Below, one piece after another: positions 46,420 to 58,055 of a stretch of 64,000 nucleotides of DNA. Location of the stretch: positions 2,516,501 to 2,580,500 of the forward strand of contig NC_068559.1 in NCBI RefSeq assembly GCF_022201045.2. Direction: 5' to 3'. How positions within the stretch are numbered: the stretch's first letter is position 1; each line of letters starts with the position of its first letter. The translations under genes and the position numbers were made by a program. The DNA comes from Citrus sinensis (Eukaryota > Streptophyta > Magnoliopsida > Sapindales > Rutaceae). The notes under the pieces are model-generated. The model did not search any database, was not told the DNA's origin, and saw only the letters and a list, made by a program, of their open reading frames with translations.

Positions 46420-48039
46420 ACAAGGAACAGTAAAGCAAGACATGGTATCAAGAGACAGTACTCAAATATTGTTGGAGGCATCATTTGTTGCTTCTACTCA
46501 TTCATCAGTGTAATGATTTTGAGCTCGTGATAACCATGGCGCTGTTTTGGAATTCAAATTGAAGATCTAGCAAGAAGTCTTGGGGTTGTCTCAGAAACTG
46601 TATATGTTCTTTTGGTTCCTTTAAGCATTTAATTGACTATCTAGGGAGTTGATGTTCTTTTCAAATATATAGTGACCAATTTGATAGTGATTCCTGTTAG
46701 TTCCATATTATCTCTGCCATAATATTTTCTGTTAAAGTCTCTGGTATCCATTGCTAGTTGTAGTTGATTCTAGCATCTCTTATTTTAACAGCTTCCCAAT
46801 GTTTCAATTCCAATTCATTCTACATTTTCATCGAACAAAGAGATCTATTGGATTGCTATTAATGCATAATGTTGAACTTGTTGAGTGGTTTTTATATTTC
46901 TGTTTTGGTAAGTGCATACATGTATTATAGATCAGACTATCTATCATACGTAGGGTGAAACCAGACTCTTCATACACAATTGCTTGAGCTACACGGGAAA
47001 GACAAATGATCAAACGTTCAAGTATCCTGTCTTTAGCCTCAAACCTTATCAATTCATTCTTATTGTTCAAGAAGACAAATTCATCATCCTGATCAGCTCT
47101 TAATTGTGTTGTAAAAGCATAGAGGCCGCAAGTTGTAGTGATAATTATTTTCGTGAAAATTCTCAGCTAATCGAAAGAGCTTCTGCCAACTTGACTCCAC
47201 TCCGTATTCCTTTATTGTCCATGGCTCTACATTGGGGTCAGCACGCCATGAACAGACTAAACAAAGGCGCCCATATAGAACTGACTCCGTCCCAAAAGCA
47301 TAGTAGATATGTTTGTAATATATTCATTGGCGAGTGAGTTTCCGGAATGATTTATAAATCATAGGCTCTCACACTTAATTTGATATATTTAAGTTGTAAA
47401 GTCCAATAACAAAACTTAATTTTTGGGTTTGGGCTGTTAAAGTATTCGAACCTTGAAACAGTTCAGATGTTTTATACTGATTTGGGGCACACACGGTGAT
47501 GGGACAAAGCCCAAGAAAACTTAAATTTGAAAAAAAATAAGATAGTAACACCCAAACAATGGGAGCCACGGTTATGAGACGCGAAGCATGAATAGAGATA
47601 ACTAGAAATCAAATTTAAGGGACGCCATCAGTTGATTAATTCATCTCTTATATTATAAATATTTTGCCACTGTTTGATTCATCCAAGACCTACTTTATTT
47701 TATGTTCTGTGTACTTGAATCAAGCACAGATTCACCGTAAATGCTAGCTTGGCTCATATTATTGCCGAGATAATGGTCCATTATCTCGAGTCTTAAAACT
47801 ACCAAATTTAAAATATCATTTTCATTTTTTTTTAAAAATGTTCAAAACACTAGTCTAATCGATTTGACTCACTCACAAAGGCTGTTGCCAACCAAACCCA
47901 GGTGAGTTCCCGCCATTTCTAACTGCCTAACCGATTGTTGACCGAGCTTGACCGCACGTGACAAAGCATGCTGGCTCAGCGGCCTGTTGGCTAGCGAGCA
48001 AAATGCGCTAAGCATTAGTGATAAAAAAATTGTACACTT

Positions 48040-48294
48040 TGTATTCAGCTTCATATAGGATTGATGGTTCAGTTTCAATCAAATGCACAGAAAAAGATCG
48101 ACTCAATTGAGAGTTTAACGGTTGTAAAGCAATCCATCGTGTGTGCACTGTAGCACCTAATAAAAGGCCAATAAGATTCCTGATAACAGAAATGGGACTT
48201 CTCATAAATGAATCTTGAATCTCCGAGTTGCTATATTTCTTGAACATCGAAGAAACCTCCTTCAAAACCCTCACTCTTTCTGAGTAAAAGAAAA
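48040..48294 (+). promoter_or_regulatory. Type 1 leader of array copy 5
   Basis: Holds GATTGATGGTTCAGTTTCAA, TTGAGAGTTTAACGGTTGTA, AAGCAATCCATCGTGTG and CACTGTAGCACCTAATAA, then AGATTCCTGATAACAGAAAT and CTCACTCTTTCTGAG just before the start codon. The same series precedes the copies at 40.7 and 44.2 kb and the fragments at 43.2 and 46.3 kb. Confidence 0.65.
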
Positions 48295-49302
48295 TTGAAA
48301 GAAATGAGTTCAACAAGGAGAACGAGAAGGAGAGCGGCCGCAGAACAGCAACAACAAGGAGAAGGAGAAGAACAGCAGCCACAGAACATTGCACCCTCTC
48401 AAGAACAGACAAAAGAAGAAGAAGGAGGAGAAAACAAGCAAGAGCAAGTGGGTGCTAAAGATGATAGAATTGCAAGGGATGTTACAGTGCAACAATATCA
48501 TGATATCTTGTCCGAAGATATCAATCTTCTGAAGGGACTCTCTAAGGCCATTCGTAACTACTGTGGTGGACGAAGTGATGTTCGATTTGAAAAGTTGATA
48601 GTCGATTACTGTGAAATTGTTGATTCTCCATCAAGTGATTTTAAGGGTTTAGGGAAAAGACTGTGCAAGTTGCAGAAGGATTGTAAGTTGACGGATCCTG
48701 TGGAGGATATGATGAAAGATAAGGTGAATCTTGGTGGTGGGTTTTTGGATGAACAACTTCTGGTGGTGATGGACAAGGATAAAGCAAAGAAAGACATCCT
48801 GGTGGCGATGAGACTTCTCTGGAACAAGATAAATTCATTTGAAGATTCAACTCAACGACAGCCAGTGACTGTTGCACCCTCTGTAGAAGAGTCTAAAGAA
48901 AAAGAAGAAGAAGAAAAGCAAGTGTGTACCAAGATTGCAGAAACTGATCAAGTAGCAAAAGAAGTTGGTGATGGGTTTGGTGGCAATCTTGGCGGTACTA
49001 ATGAAGATGCAAGAGATGGAGATGAAGAAGAAGAGCCAAAGAACATTCATGAACAATCTCAAGAAGAGTCCAAAGATGAAGAAGAAGAAAACTATCAAGT
49101 TTTTGATGGGTTTGTCGGCAATCTTGATGGTGCCGATGAAGAAGCAAGAGATAAGGGTTCTTTGGAGTTGGACCAGACAATTTCGAATATAAAAGATCTG
49201 CCTTCTCTTGATGAAGGTTTCCGTACTGATGATTTGGATGAGTATCTACAGAAATTGAAGGAAGAGCAGGAGAATGAAGCGAAGAAGCAGCGGAGGATGT
49301 AG
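48295..49302 (+). CDS. Acidic array protein, copy 5 (335 residues, longest member)
   Basis: The most complete member. The N terminus is basic and Gln-rich (STRRTRRRAAAEQQQQGE), then Glu-rich. A central module of about 130 residues looks folded and helical: DVTVQQYHDILSEDINLLKG, AIRNYCGGRSDVRFEKLIVD, GKRLCKLQKDCKLTDPVEDM and LLVVMDKDKAKKDILVAMRL. The C-terminal half has two GFGGNL-type repeats (GDGFGGNLGGTNEDARDGD and FDGFVGNLDGADEEARD) in an acidic, lysine-rich background, and a tail YLQKLKEEQENEAKKQRRM. RRTRRR and KKQRR are possible nuclear signals. Start at 48295 or 48304. There is no signal peptide or membrane helix. I do not recognise the family; chromatin- or RNA-binding acidic proteins have similar composition, but that is speculation. 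Confidence 0.65.
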   Translation: MKEMSSTRRTRRRAAAEQQQQGEGEEQQPQNIAPSQEQTKEEEGGENKQEQVGAKDDRIARDVTVQQYHDILSEDINLLKGLSKAIRNYCGGRSDVRFEKLIVDYCEIVDSPSSDFKGLGKRLCKLQKDCKLTDPVEDMMKDKVNLGGGFLDEQLLVVMDKDKAKKDILVAMRLLWNKINSFEDSTQRQPVTVAPSVEESKEKEEEEKQVCTKIAETDQVAKEVGDGFGGNLGGTNEDARDGDEEEEPKNIHEQSQEESKDEEEENYQVFDGFVGNLDGADEEARDKGSLELDQTISNIKDLPSLDEGFRTDDLDEYLQKLKEEQENEAKKQRRM

Positions 49303-50271
49303 TGAAAGCAGAAAAGGTATCTGGCTATGGACTACTCATTGTAGCAAGTTAAATACTTTTTGATGTGGGCTTTAAATGTCTCTGCAGTTTTTAGTACAGT
49401 TTAGTTATTTTGTCAGAACTTTTGTTGATGATCAAATTGTTCCTTCTATTCATTCATCAGTGTAATGAGTGAGCTTGTGATCATCATGGCTCTGTTTTGA
49501 ACTTCAGTTTGAAGAGCTAGCTAGCAGTCTTGTAGATGTTTCAGAAGTTGTGTACGTTCTTTTTGGTTCCTTTAAACATCTAATAAACTTTCAGATAGCA
49601 TATGCTATTGCTGATGCAGATTATGGTGACTAATTTGGTTGTGATTTACTGATTCCTGTTAGTTCTTTATTTTCTCTGTCACAATATTTTGATTAAGTTT
49701 CTGGTATAATTGCTACTTTTAGTTGCTTCTTCTCCCTAATTAACACCTTCCCAATGTACAATAACCTCATTTGGAATACAAGAGATGAAGGGTATAATGT
49801 CGGTTCTGTTTTTATAGTTCTGTTTTTGGGTAACGTTGGCATAGCAAGGAAAAGTAGGAGAAACATTAGGATTGAGTTTACTTGTTTCGTACGGTATCAG
49901 AAGTTTTAATGATGATCAAATTGTTGCTTCTATATAGTCATAGTCATGGTTCTGTTTGGACTTCAATTTGAAATGTAAAATTGTAGTCCTTTCAGAATGT
50001 AACTGTAAATTCATTTTTACGCTGAAACTGTTCAGCTTTTAGATGCAAATTAAATGAAGATTTACTGTTCAAAGGTATGAAAAACTATATTAGACTAATT
50101 GCAATTCTACTCAATAAGCCAAATAACCCTCATTAGGCTAAAATACTAACATAACAATACCAGTCAAACAATAAAACTAAGTACCACAAATAGGACTAAA
50201 ATTAGAAAACATACACCACTTTGTAATAGCTCTTAGTCCTACATACATCACTCGAGTGGAAGGCATTTTCT

Positions 50272-50556
50272 ATGGAGAAGGATAAGATGAAAGATGTGGG
50301 GAAGGCCTTTGCTAAGTTGGAAGATAAGAAGATGAAAGGCCAGGTGAAGGCCTTTGCTGAGGAGGAGGACAAAAAGAAGATGCAAGATGAGGTGAATCTT
50401 GGTGGGTTTTTAGATAGAATGATCCCAGTAAAAGAGGACACAATTTGGTGCACTCAGGATGAAGAACTCGATTTCGTGAGAGATATATTGGGTCATCCTC
50501 AGCCGAAATCGGAGGAAGAGAGGAAGGATGACTCAAGGAGCAGAGTGAGATCATAA
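50272..50556 (+). CDS. Acidic array protein, copy 6 (94 residues)
   Basis: A second kind of N terminus: MEKDKMKDVGKAFAKLEDKK, then repeats of the form K-x-x-A-F-A-(E/K) (VGKAFAKLEDKK, QVKAFAEEEDKK). DEVNLGGFLDRMIPVKEDT follows, then TQDEELDFVRDILGHPQPKS. It is highly charged. The leader is type 2: ATGAAGATTTACTG, AACCCTCATTA, CAAACAATAAAACTAA, ACACCACTTTG and CATCACTCGAGTGGAAGGCA just before the ATG. The copies at 56.1 and 57.9 kb share both leader and N terminus. It ends in DSRSRVRS. Function unknown. Confidence 0.55.
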   Translation: MEKDKMKDVGKAFAKLEDKKMKGQVKAFAEEEDKKKMQDEVNLGGFLDRMIPVKEDTIWCTQDEELDFVRDILGHPQPKSEEERKDDSRSRVRS

Positions 50557-51199
50557 TGGTGATTAGGCTTCTCTACTACCACTGTATATCTATATCAGTC
50601 TTTGTAGTTGTTTTAGAAATTTCAAGTTTCATATGTTCTTTTGGTTCCTAGACTTGGTTGTGATCCCTTTTACCTGTTTATTTTCTTTGTTACAATCTTT
50701 AACCAAATTCTTCATCAAGTTCGAAATTTTATCTATATTAAAGAACAAAAACTTGGTCATCAATAATTTTTGTCAGTGATTCATTCAAGTTAAGATGATA
50801 AATATTGGGTGAGTGATAGGCGGGAGCTGGCATTGGGGGACAAAACGCAAGACACTAGTGGTGCATACTGTTGCTGCTTATCACAAGATTTAATAATTAT
50901 CTATTCACCAGTGTAACAACTGAGCTATATAGTGATGATCATGCATGGCTCTGTTTTGGACTTCAATTTGAAGAGACATCAATTTCATTTTTAGTGGTGA
51001 TAAGACCAGAAACTGCATGTCTTTAACTATTTGGTTCCTTGAACATCTCATAAATTATGGTTTCAATTTGGTTGCGGTTCCTTTTAGTAACTTTTGTAGT
51101 TGACTCGTTTACGTGCATGAATCATTTTATCATATATATATAGAAATGTTCCAGTCAGAAATTTTAAAGTATGAGAAACTTTTAAAATCACATAATTTC

Positions 51200-51379
51200 G
51201 GTTAAGACATGGAACTTGGTGCAAAAACTCTCACCGAGCTCCAACAAATATCCTCGCCAATCAAAATCTTCACGTCAAAATATGCAAAATGGGCAACTGA
51301 ATTCAATATCCAGTTTCTCCATTCCCTTCATTTTCTTAACAGTCACAGGCTTTGCCCTCCTTGATTTCCTCTTCCCCAT
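51200..51379 (-). pseudogene. Decayed second ELOF1 copy
   Basis: The minus strand reads MMGKRKSRRAKPVTVKKMKG, then MEKLDIEFSCPFC, the start of an Elf1 protein with its first zinc-binding cysteine pair. The reading then breaks (stop two codons later), and the rest (similar to the IGEAFCWNC region of the 42.1 kb gene) is shortened and out of frame. It is closest to the ELOF1 paralogue in this array and shows that ELOF1 was copied together with array units. Confidence 0.8.
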
Positions 51380-51587
51380 CATTGAAAATTTGGCCTCAAG
51401 AGAGAGAATTTGACTAATTTAGAAACTTTCAATAAATAATTTAGATATATAATAAAAGTATATTAATTTATCAATAATATTAATCTATTTTTTTGGAAAC
51501 AACATAAAATCTATTTAATATGCAATAAATAATTTAATTTAACAATAATAATATGACCAAATAGCAATGTAAAAAATTTCATAATAA

Positions 51588-51665
51588 TCAACTATCGTTA
51601 ATAGGAAAATCAAGATTTGTCAACTCACCTTGGTCTGATTTAGATGCTTTTGAGCAGTCCAAGGA
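51588..51665 (-). pseudogene. Short F-box-associated fragment
   Basis: The minus strand reads SKASKSDQGELTNLDFPIND. The LTNLDFP piece and the DNA around it resemble the start of the F-box-associated fragment at 31.6 kb. It is only about 25 codons long, so the assignment is weak. A hAT-type element begins 50 bp to the right. Confidence 0.3.
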
Positions 51666-51716
51666 TTTTAGACCAAAAAATGATGATACAAGAAATTTAA
51701 GGCCACAAGATGATAG

Positions 51717-52390
51717 TAGGGGTGGACATGGGTTGGGTTGGATAGGGTTTGTGAAAATCCAACTCAACTCATTATTGAATGGAATGAGATAAAATTTACC
51801 CAACCCAATTAACTAAACATGTTCAACCTAATCCGACCTAATCCTTAAATCATCGGGTTGGGTTGGATTGGGTTAAAGATTTGAAGAACAAAACAAAGTT
51901 AAAAATTAAATAAAAAAATGATATGAAACTTAAAATGGAATTTATTGAAATAAAATATAAATATATTATAACATAAAAATTCTATTTATGGTCTAGTATT
52001 CGATACATAAAACTAAAAGAATATAGGATGAATAAATTAGAGATTTGAGGTTTGAGGGAGTAATTTTAATTTTGGAATAAAATTTTAGTGTAGTAGATCC
52101 AAAAATGAAATAGTTTCTTTTATAAAATATAAAAAGAAGATAAAAAATAGATTTGCCTTTTAGATTTTTGGGGTTTTACAATTAAGAGTTGTCTTATTAT
52201 TGTTGTTGTTGTTATTATTTATGTGGGTTGGGTTAGGTTAAATGAATTCATCATAATTAAACCAACCCAACTCAATTGCTAATTGAATTAGAAAAAGTTG
52301 ACTCAATCAATTTATAATAACCCACTCAACCCGTCACAATTAAATTGAGTTGAGTTGGATCTATTGGGTTAGATTGGGTTTGCCCACCGT
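51717..52390. mobile_element. hAT-type non-autonomous element (MITE), about 670 bp
   Basis: The left end TAGGGGTGGACATGGGTTGGG and the right end (reverse complement ACGGTGGGCAAACCCAATC) form terminal inverted repeats of the hAT GGGGTGGGCA kind. Many GGGTTGGGTT/AACCCAACCC words near both ends allow extensive pairing. The flanks atgatagt and tagatagt may be an 8-bp target duplication with mismatches. No transposase. The inside is AT-rich. Confidence 0.65.
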
Positions 52391-53410
52391 TAGATAGTAG
52401 CATGTTTGCGAAGATGGGATCCGAAATTTGACACAGGAATGCCTTGCATACGCATTTAATCCATGGCAGAAACTTCACTAGCAACCATAAAAGCAACAAT
52501 TCATGTGGAAGAAGATCAACATGCTTTTGCAAATAGGAAATTATCACACTACTATTTTTTTGGTCATATGTACATTTAACCACTACAAAATTTTTATTTA
52601 TTTTTTACACCATCTTTATTTTATTTTTAGACTTATATCAATCAACCATTTTGACATTAAAAAATTAAATAAAGTGACCACCCTACTCCTAAATGAATTT
52701 TATCCTCAAATTTTTTTTTAAAAATAAAAAAATTATTATTATCATTTAATTAATTGATGAAATGTTGTTGAAAAATGGGTGTGTGAGTATCATTTAATTA
52801 ATTGATAAAATATTATTGATTTTTTTAATCCTCTAACCTACAAAACTTGTAATACTTATCTCAAATATTTTCTTTTTCTTTTTATCAATAATACAATTAC
52901 AATTATCAAACGATTTCACAATTATCAAACAATTTTCATTGTTTAAACTAATCACTAAATAAAACTAGTCTAAACCAACTTTGAATAATAAAAAAATATA
53001 ATTACAAAAATTATCATTTAAGAAATATAGTTATAAAAATTAACATCAAAATTTTGAGATTTATTTATTTTATTAAATTCAAAGGTATTCTTGTAATAAT
53101 AATTTTATTATTTTTAAAATTTTGTAGAATAAAATAGTCTTTTAATTTATTTAGGAGCAAAATAATTATTTTATTTAAATTCTTATGTCAAAGTGGTAGA
53201 CTGATGCAAGTTTAGTAACAAAGGTGGTGCATAAAACATGTCCAAATTTTGTGGTGGCTAAATATACATATGACAAAAATAAAGATAGTGCAAAGATAAT
53301 TTCTCTCTTCAAATTAATATTATTCCATCAAAAACACTCCGTCTGTTTGTGTGTGTGTGTGTGTGTAAAGGGTGGCAGAGCAAACAAAAGTAAAGTGACA
53401 TTAGAATTAC
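52391..53410. other. AT-rich spacer
   Basis: About 1 kb of very AT-rich DNA with a (GT)n microsatellite at about 53347-53367. Open frames here (for example 52503-52721 and 53224-53487) are not protein-like. Confidence 0.4.
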
Positions 53411-55680
53411 TGTTACACCCCAAATTCACCTTTGAAAACACAATAGAAATTTGGAATGAAACCTTATATCATCATACTTATTGCTAAACTTCAAAACATA
53501 ATAAACTTAACAAATAACCCTCTAAAAGAACACCTTTAAAAACTAAACTGGCGTATTCCCCAAGATTCTCCATATTTGAAGACCATAAACAACATCTTTA
53601 ATTAGTCTACGAAATGTTAGAGGCGAAAAGTGAGCCCTCAACTTAGTTAGCAAGTTCGTTCACGATATTAAAAACTATTAATCACAAACAATTAAACATC
53701 ATAATGATCATTTTGGAACATTATCATTTGGCATAAGTGATGGATTCATATGTAAGCATTTAAATAATCAAAATTTCCTAAAAACATGTAAACATAAAAT
53801 AGAGTTAGCCTATGCCTCAAAGTTCTTATCATTGTTTAGGGTACTGTGCCCCGCATTATTCACAACATAGTATCAAATAGCATATCATCATCCAACTAGC
53901 TAGCCATATATAAATAACATAACATAACGTAATATATATTTCTATGGACAATGAGCCACAACATTTGAATCCATCTTACATGCTTTTTCATAAATAACAT
54001 TTGAAAGTACTTAATAATGTTTAATCTTCTCTTTAATCATTTAAACCTTTTGATAGAATCCTTTAGAAAACATTTATTTTTTTAAAAAATTTCTTAACAA
54101 GATTTGTTTAAAAACACATTTAAAGATAGTTTTGATTTAAGTAAATATTTTATATTGAATATTTCTCAAAGATGATTCTACATTATAAAATTCATTTGAT
54201 TACTAAAAAATAAATAATTATGTTTTTACATAATTCTTATATCTTAAACAACTTTTAGTACATAGTATTCTATGCATGAACCTACTTACCTCCAACTGTA
54301 ATAACAAAAAATTAATGAGAACGTCGTCCACTATCACAGACTCACCCATGTCCTATAATCATAATAAAAACATTCTTATTAATAACATATCAATTATGAC
54401 CTCAAAGATAACCTCAAACGTCCTTATTCCATAAATATTATACTAATATAGCACTTCACTATACTGAACATAAACCTAACCATTAAATAACCTATACATA
54501 TGTTGGAAATTTATGAAAATTTACTAAGCTATTACGCACAGTTATGGCATTACATATGAAAATTCACAAAAACTGACACAAGTGATGAACATCTTTGAAA
54601 AACTAACTTTTAGCCAAAATCACGGAACTGTCCAGCCGAAGTCTACAACTTTGAAAATTCATAAAACATTCATTAGGACTCAGAAAATTCATTTCACTTG
54701 TTCTAGTGTCAGTAGACACGCCCAATAAAGATATCTATAAACTTCAGAATTTATAGACTTATGGAACTAATTTAAAAGTACTATTATTTTTTTATATAAC
54801 AAACCTATCTAGAATTTCCAAATTTGGTATTAAACAATAAAAAAATTCGTATATTTGGTTACAAATGTCCAAAAAATAGAAATTCCAGTTTGAACAAACT
54901 AAGGAAACAATAAGGAATTTGTATTAAATTCTTAAGGCATTTATTGATAAAAAAGAAACCCAAACTGACTTCGAATTCAAACTCTGCAATCTGAGAAACA
55001 GCCTCCGGAACTACAACAGCAACATTATTATTGATCTTTTTTAAACATACAGACGTATTGTTTCAAAATTTCGTATAATTCATAGAAACTATTTGGGTTA
55101 CCGAATAAATTGTAGAAGTGAGAACTACCGCCGGAAATATTAAAGTTTCTCTTCCAAATTTGAAAAATCATAACAATTTAAAATATTAAAGTTCTTGAAT
55201 ATGAACATATCAACAAAAGCTTAGGAAATGTAGTTTAAAAACATATAATTAATTTCGCATCATTCCAGCTAAATCAAAAGATATTCAGTATATTATTCAC
55301 ACTGTTCACAGCATCATAGAGTTACCAAAAACATATTCTCATCACATTTGAGAGTTAACCAGGTGGCGATAATTATAAATAAACCAACCAGCATAAAGAA
55401 AGCATGTTCACGGATTAAACAAGAAATACCTCAAGAGTTTAGCCTCCTTCTTACAAAAGCAAAGCCAACCCAAAGCAAAGTAAAAGACTCCCAGCAAAAT
55501 TCTTCCCAAAATCAACAACACAACACCACCTCTTTTCTCTTGCTCTTTCTTTCAATGAAAGTGTTCTCTCTCTCTCTCTCTCTCTCTAATAGTGTTTGTG
55601 CAAAGGGAGAAAAGAGTTTTATTTTTAACATAATAAAAGAGTTTTTTTGGGGTTTATCACACTTAAAATTTGAAAACAGG
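53411..55680 (-). mobile_element. Possible solo LTR of a Gypsy-type element (fossil)
   Basis: The plus strand starts TGTTACACCCCAAATT and the block ends near TTGAAAACA; many plant Gypsy LTRs carry a terminal TGTAACACCCC-like word. The minus strand has a leader-like CT- and AG-rich stretch at its 5' end (55500-55600, with a (CT)n run on the plus strand at 55566-55589). There is no coding region and no array sequence inside, and it interrupts an otherwise repeated region. I found no target duplication and no internal domain, so the identification is weak. Confidence 0.3.
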
Positions 55681-55839
55681 ATAAGATAAGTTAAAAAGAT
55701 AATAAAATAAAATAATGGGTATACGTTTATTTGTTTGGTACGTAATCCGAAGATTTGATGACGATAACACTGTTGCTTGTATATGTTCAAAGTTATGGCT
55801 CCATTTGGACTTCAATTTGAAGAGTAAAATTGTAGTTGT

Positions 55840-56094
55840 TGGGGAATAAACTGCATGTGTTTTCTGACACAAATTAAGAGAAGATTTATTGTTGAAAGGT
55901 ATGAAAAACTAGATTACATTCAGTAGATTAATTGTAATTCTACTCAAATAATATGCCGAACAATCAGCAACTGTCATTAGACTAAAATACTAAAATAACA
56001 ATACGAATCAAACAATAGAACTAAAATAGGAAAACGTACACCACTTATATAAGTACTTGTCCTACATATATCACTCGAGTAGAAGGCATTTGTT
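55840..56094 (+). promoter_or_regulatory. Type 2 leader of array copy 7
   Basis: Contains GAGAAGATTTATTGTTGAAAG, AATTCTACTCAAATAATATG, CAAACAATAGAACTAAAAT, ACACCACTTATATAAG and CCTACATATATCACTCGAGT, then GAAGGCATTTGTT just before the ATG. The same series lies at 50040-50271 and 57690-57933. Confidence 0.65.
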
Positions 56095-56955
56095 ATGGAA
56101 GAGGATAGGATGAAAGATGAGGCGAAGGCCTTTGCTAAGGAGGATAGGAAGACGAGAGGCCAGGTTAAGGCCTTCACGAAGGGGGAGGATAAGAAGAAGA
56201 GGAAAGATGATGTGAATCCTGGTGGGATTTTAGACAGAATGATCCCCAAAAAAAAGCATCAACAACAACAAGAGGGAGAAGGAGGAGAAGAGCAGTCGCA
56301 GAACGTTGCACCCTCTCAAGAACAGATTAAAGATGTTACAGTCCAACAATATCATGATATCTTGTCCGAAGATATCAATCTTCTGAGTGGGCTCTCTAAG
56401 GCCATTCGTAACTACTGTGGTCGACAAAATGATGCTCGATTTGAAAAGTTAATAGCCGATTACCGCGAGATTGTTGATTTTCCATCCAGAGATTTTACGG
56501 GTTTAGGAGAAAGACTTTGCAAGTTGCAGAAGGATTATAAGTTGACGGATCCTGTGGATGATAAAATGAAAGATCAGGTGAATCTTGGTGGTGGAGTTTT
56601 GGATAGAGTGATCCCAACTCAAGATGAACAACTTCTGGTGGTGATGGACAAGGATAAAGCAAAGAGAGACATCCTGGAGGCGATGAGACTTCTCTGGGAC
56701 AAGATAATTTCAGTTCAAGATTCAGCTCAGCAGCAGCCGGTGTATAGTGCACCCTCTGAAGAAGAGTCTAAAGAGAAAGACGAAGAAGAAGAAAAAAAGC
56801 AAATGGGTGACATTCAAAGTGAGAAAAAGAATCTTGATAGTGCTAAAATTGCAAAAAATGATCAAGAAGAAAAAGAAGTTGGTGATGGGTTTGGCGGTGT
56901 GGAACAGTTACTACCAAAATGGGAGGAAATGGAGAAGCGAGAAACAAAGAAGTAG
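56095..56955 (+). CDS. Acidic array protein, copy 7 (286 residues, chimeric)
   Basis: The first ~60 residues (MEEDRMKDEAKAFAKEDRKT to GGILDRMIPKKK) match copy 6. From HQQQQEGEGGEEQSQNVAPS onward it matches copy 5, including the helical module (DVTVQQYHDILSEDINLLSG, AIRNYCGRQNDARFEKLIAD, LLVVMDKDKAKRDILEAMRL). The end, GDGFGGVEQLLPKWEEMEKR, joins half of a GFGGNL repeat to the tail of copy 1. It therefore combines pieces of three other members in one open frame. It has a type 2 leader and the 3' flank of copy 5. The frame is intact over 860 bp of repeated DNA, which argues for recent use or recent origin. Function unknown. Confidence 0.65.
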   Translation: MEEDRMKDEAKAFAKEDRKTRGQVKAFTKGEDKKKRKDDVNPGGILDRMIPKKKHQQQQEGEGGEEQSQNVAPSQEQIKDVTVQQYHDILSEDINLLSGLSKAIRNYCGRQNDARFEKLIADYREIVDFPSRDFTGLGERLCKLQKDYKLTDPVDDKMKDQVNLGGGVLDRVIPTQDEQLLVVMDKDKAKRDILEAMRLLWDKIISVQDSAQQQPVYSAPSEEESKEKDEEEEKKQMGDIQSEKKNLDSAKIAKNDQEEKEVGDGFGGVEQLLPKWEEMEKRETKK

Positions 56956-57933
56956 CGGAAGATGTAGTGAGACAAGAAAAGGTATCTGGCTATAAACTAC
57001 TCAATCCAACAAGTTAAATATTTTTTTACGTGTCCTTTAAATGTCTCTCTATTTTGTAGTATGGTTTAGTCATTTTATTACCATTACTTTTATTGATGAT
57101 CAAATTGTTGCTTGTGATAATCGTGGCTCTGTTTTGAACTTCAATTTGCAGAGCTAGCTAGCAGTCTTGTAGTTCTTTCAGAAGCCGTAGTATGTTCTTT
57201 TTGGTTCCTTTAAACATTTAATAAGCTTTCAGATTCCATATGCTATGTTTCTGATGCAGATTTTGGTGCTAATTTGGTTGTGATTTACTGATCCCTGTTA
57301 GTTTTTTATTTTCTCCGTCACAATATTTTGGTTAAGTTTCTGGTATAATTGCTACTTTTAGCTCCTTAATTAACACCTTGCTAATTTTAGCTCCTTAATT
57401 AACACCTTCCCGATGTACAATAATTTCATTTGGAATACAAGAGATGAAGGATATAATATTGTTTCGTGTTTTTATAGTTCTGTTTTTGGGTGGCGTTGGC
57501 ATAGCAAGCAAAAGTAGAGTACATTAGGATTCGTTTACTTGTTTCTCAAGTTATCAGAAGTTTGAATGATGATAAAATTGTTGCTTCTATATTGTCATAG
57601 TCATGGTTCTGTTTGGACTTCAATTTGAAGTGTAAAATTGTAGTGGTTTCAGAATGAAACTGCAATTTCCTTTTTTGCACTGAAACTGTTCAGCTTTTTT
57701 GATGCAATTGAATGAAGATTTATTCTTGAAAGTTAGGAAATTTGAATTTATAATTGGCAGACAGATTGTAATTCTACTCAATAAGCCAAATAACCCTCAT
57801 TAAACTAAAATACTAATATAACAATACTAGTCAAACAATAAAACTAAATAAAACAAATAGGAAAAAAATAAGAAAACATACACCACTGGATAAACTTGTC
57901 CTACATACATCATTCGAGTCGAAGGCAGTTGTT

Positions 57934-58055
57934 ATGGAGGAGGATAAGATGAAAGATGCGGGGAAGGTCTTTTGCCAAGTTGAAGGATAAGAAGAATATG
58001 AAAGATGAGGTGAATCTTGGTGTGCTTTTGGATAGAATGATAAGGGATGGCACTG
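57934..58055 (+). pseudogene. Array copy 8, truncated and frameshifted
   Basis: Begins MEEDKMKDAGKVF with a type 2 leader, then shifts frame by one base. In the new frame it continues AKLKDKKNMKDEVNLGVLLD, followed by RMI, the copy 6 pattern. It stops matching soon afterwards. This is the right-most clear member. Confidence 0.7.

Noticed and set aside
48606-49180. Leu/Phe-rich minus-strand frames over array copy 5
   Set aside because: They are the complement of GAA/AAG-rich codons of the plus-strand acidic protein.
53224-53487. 87-residue open frame with Cys-Val repeats
   Set aside because: The CVCVCV run is only a GT microsatellite translated.
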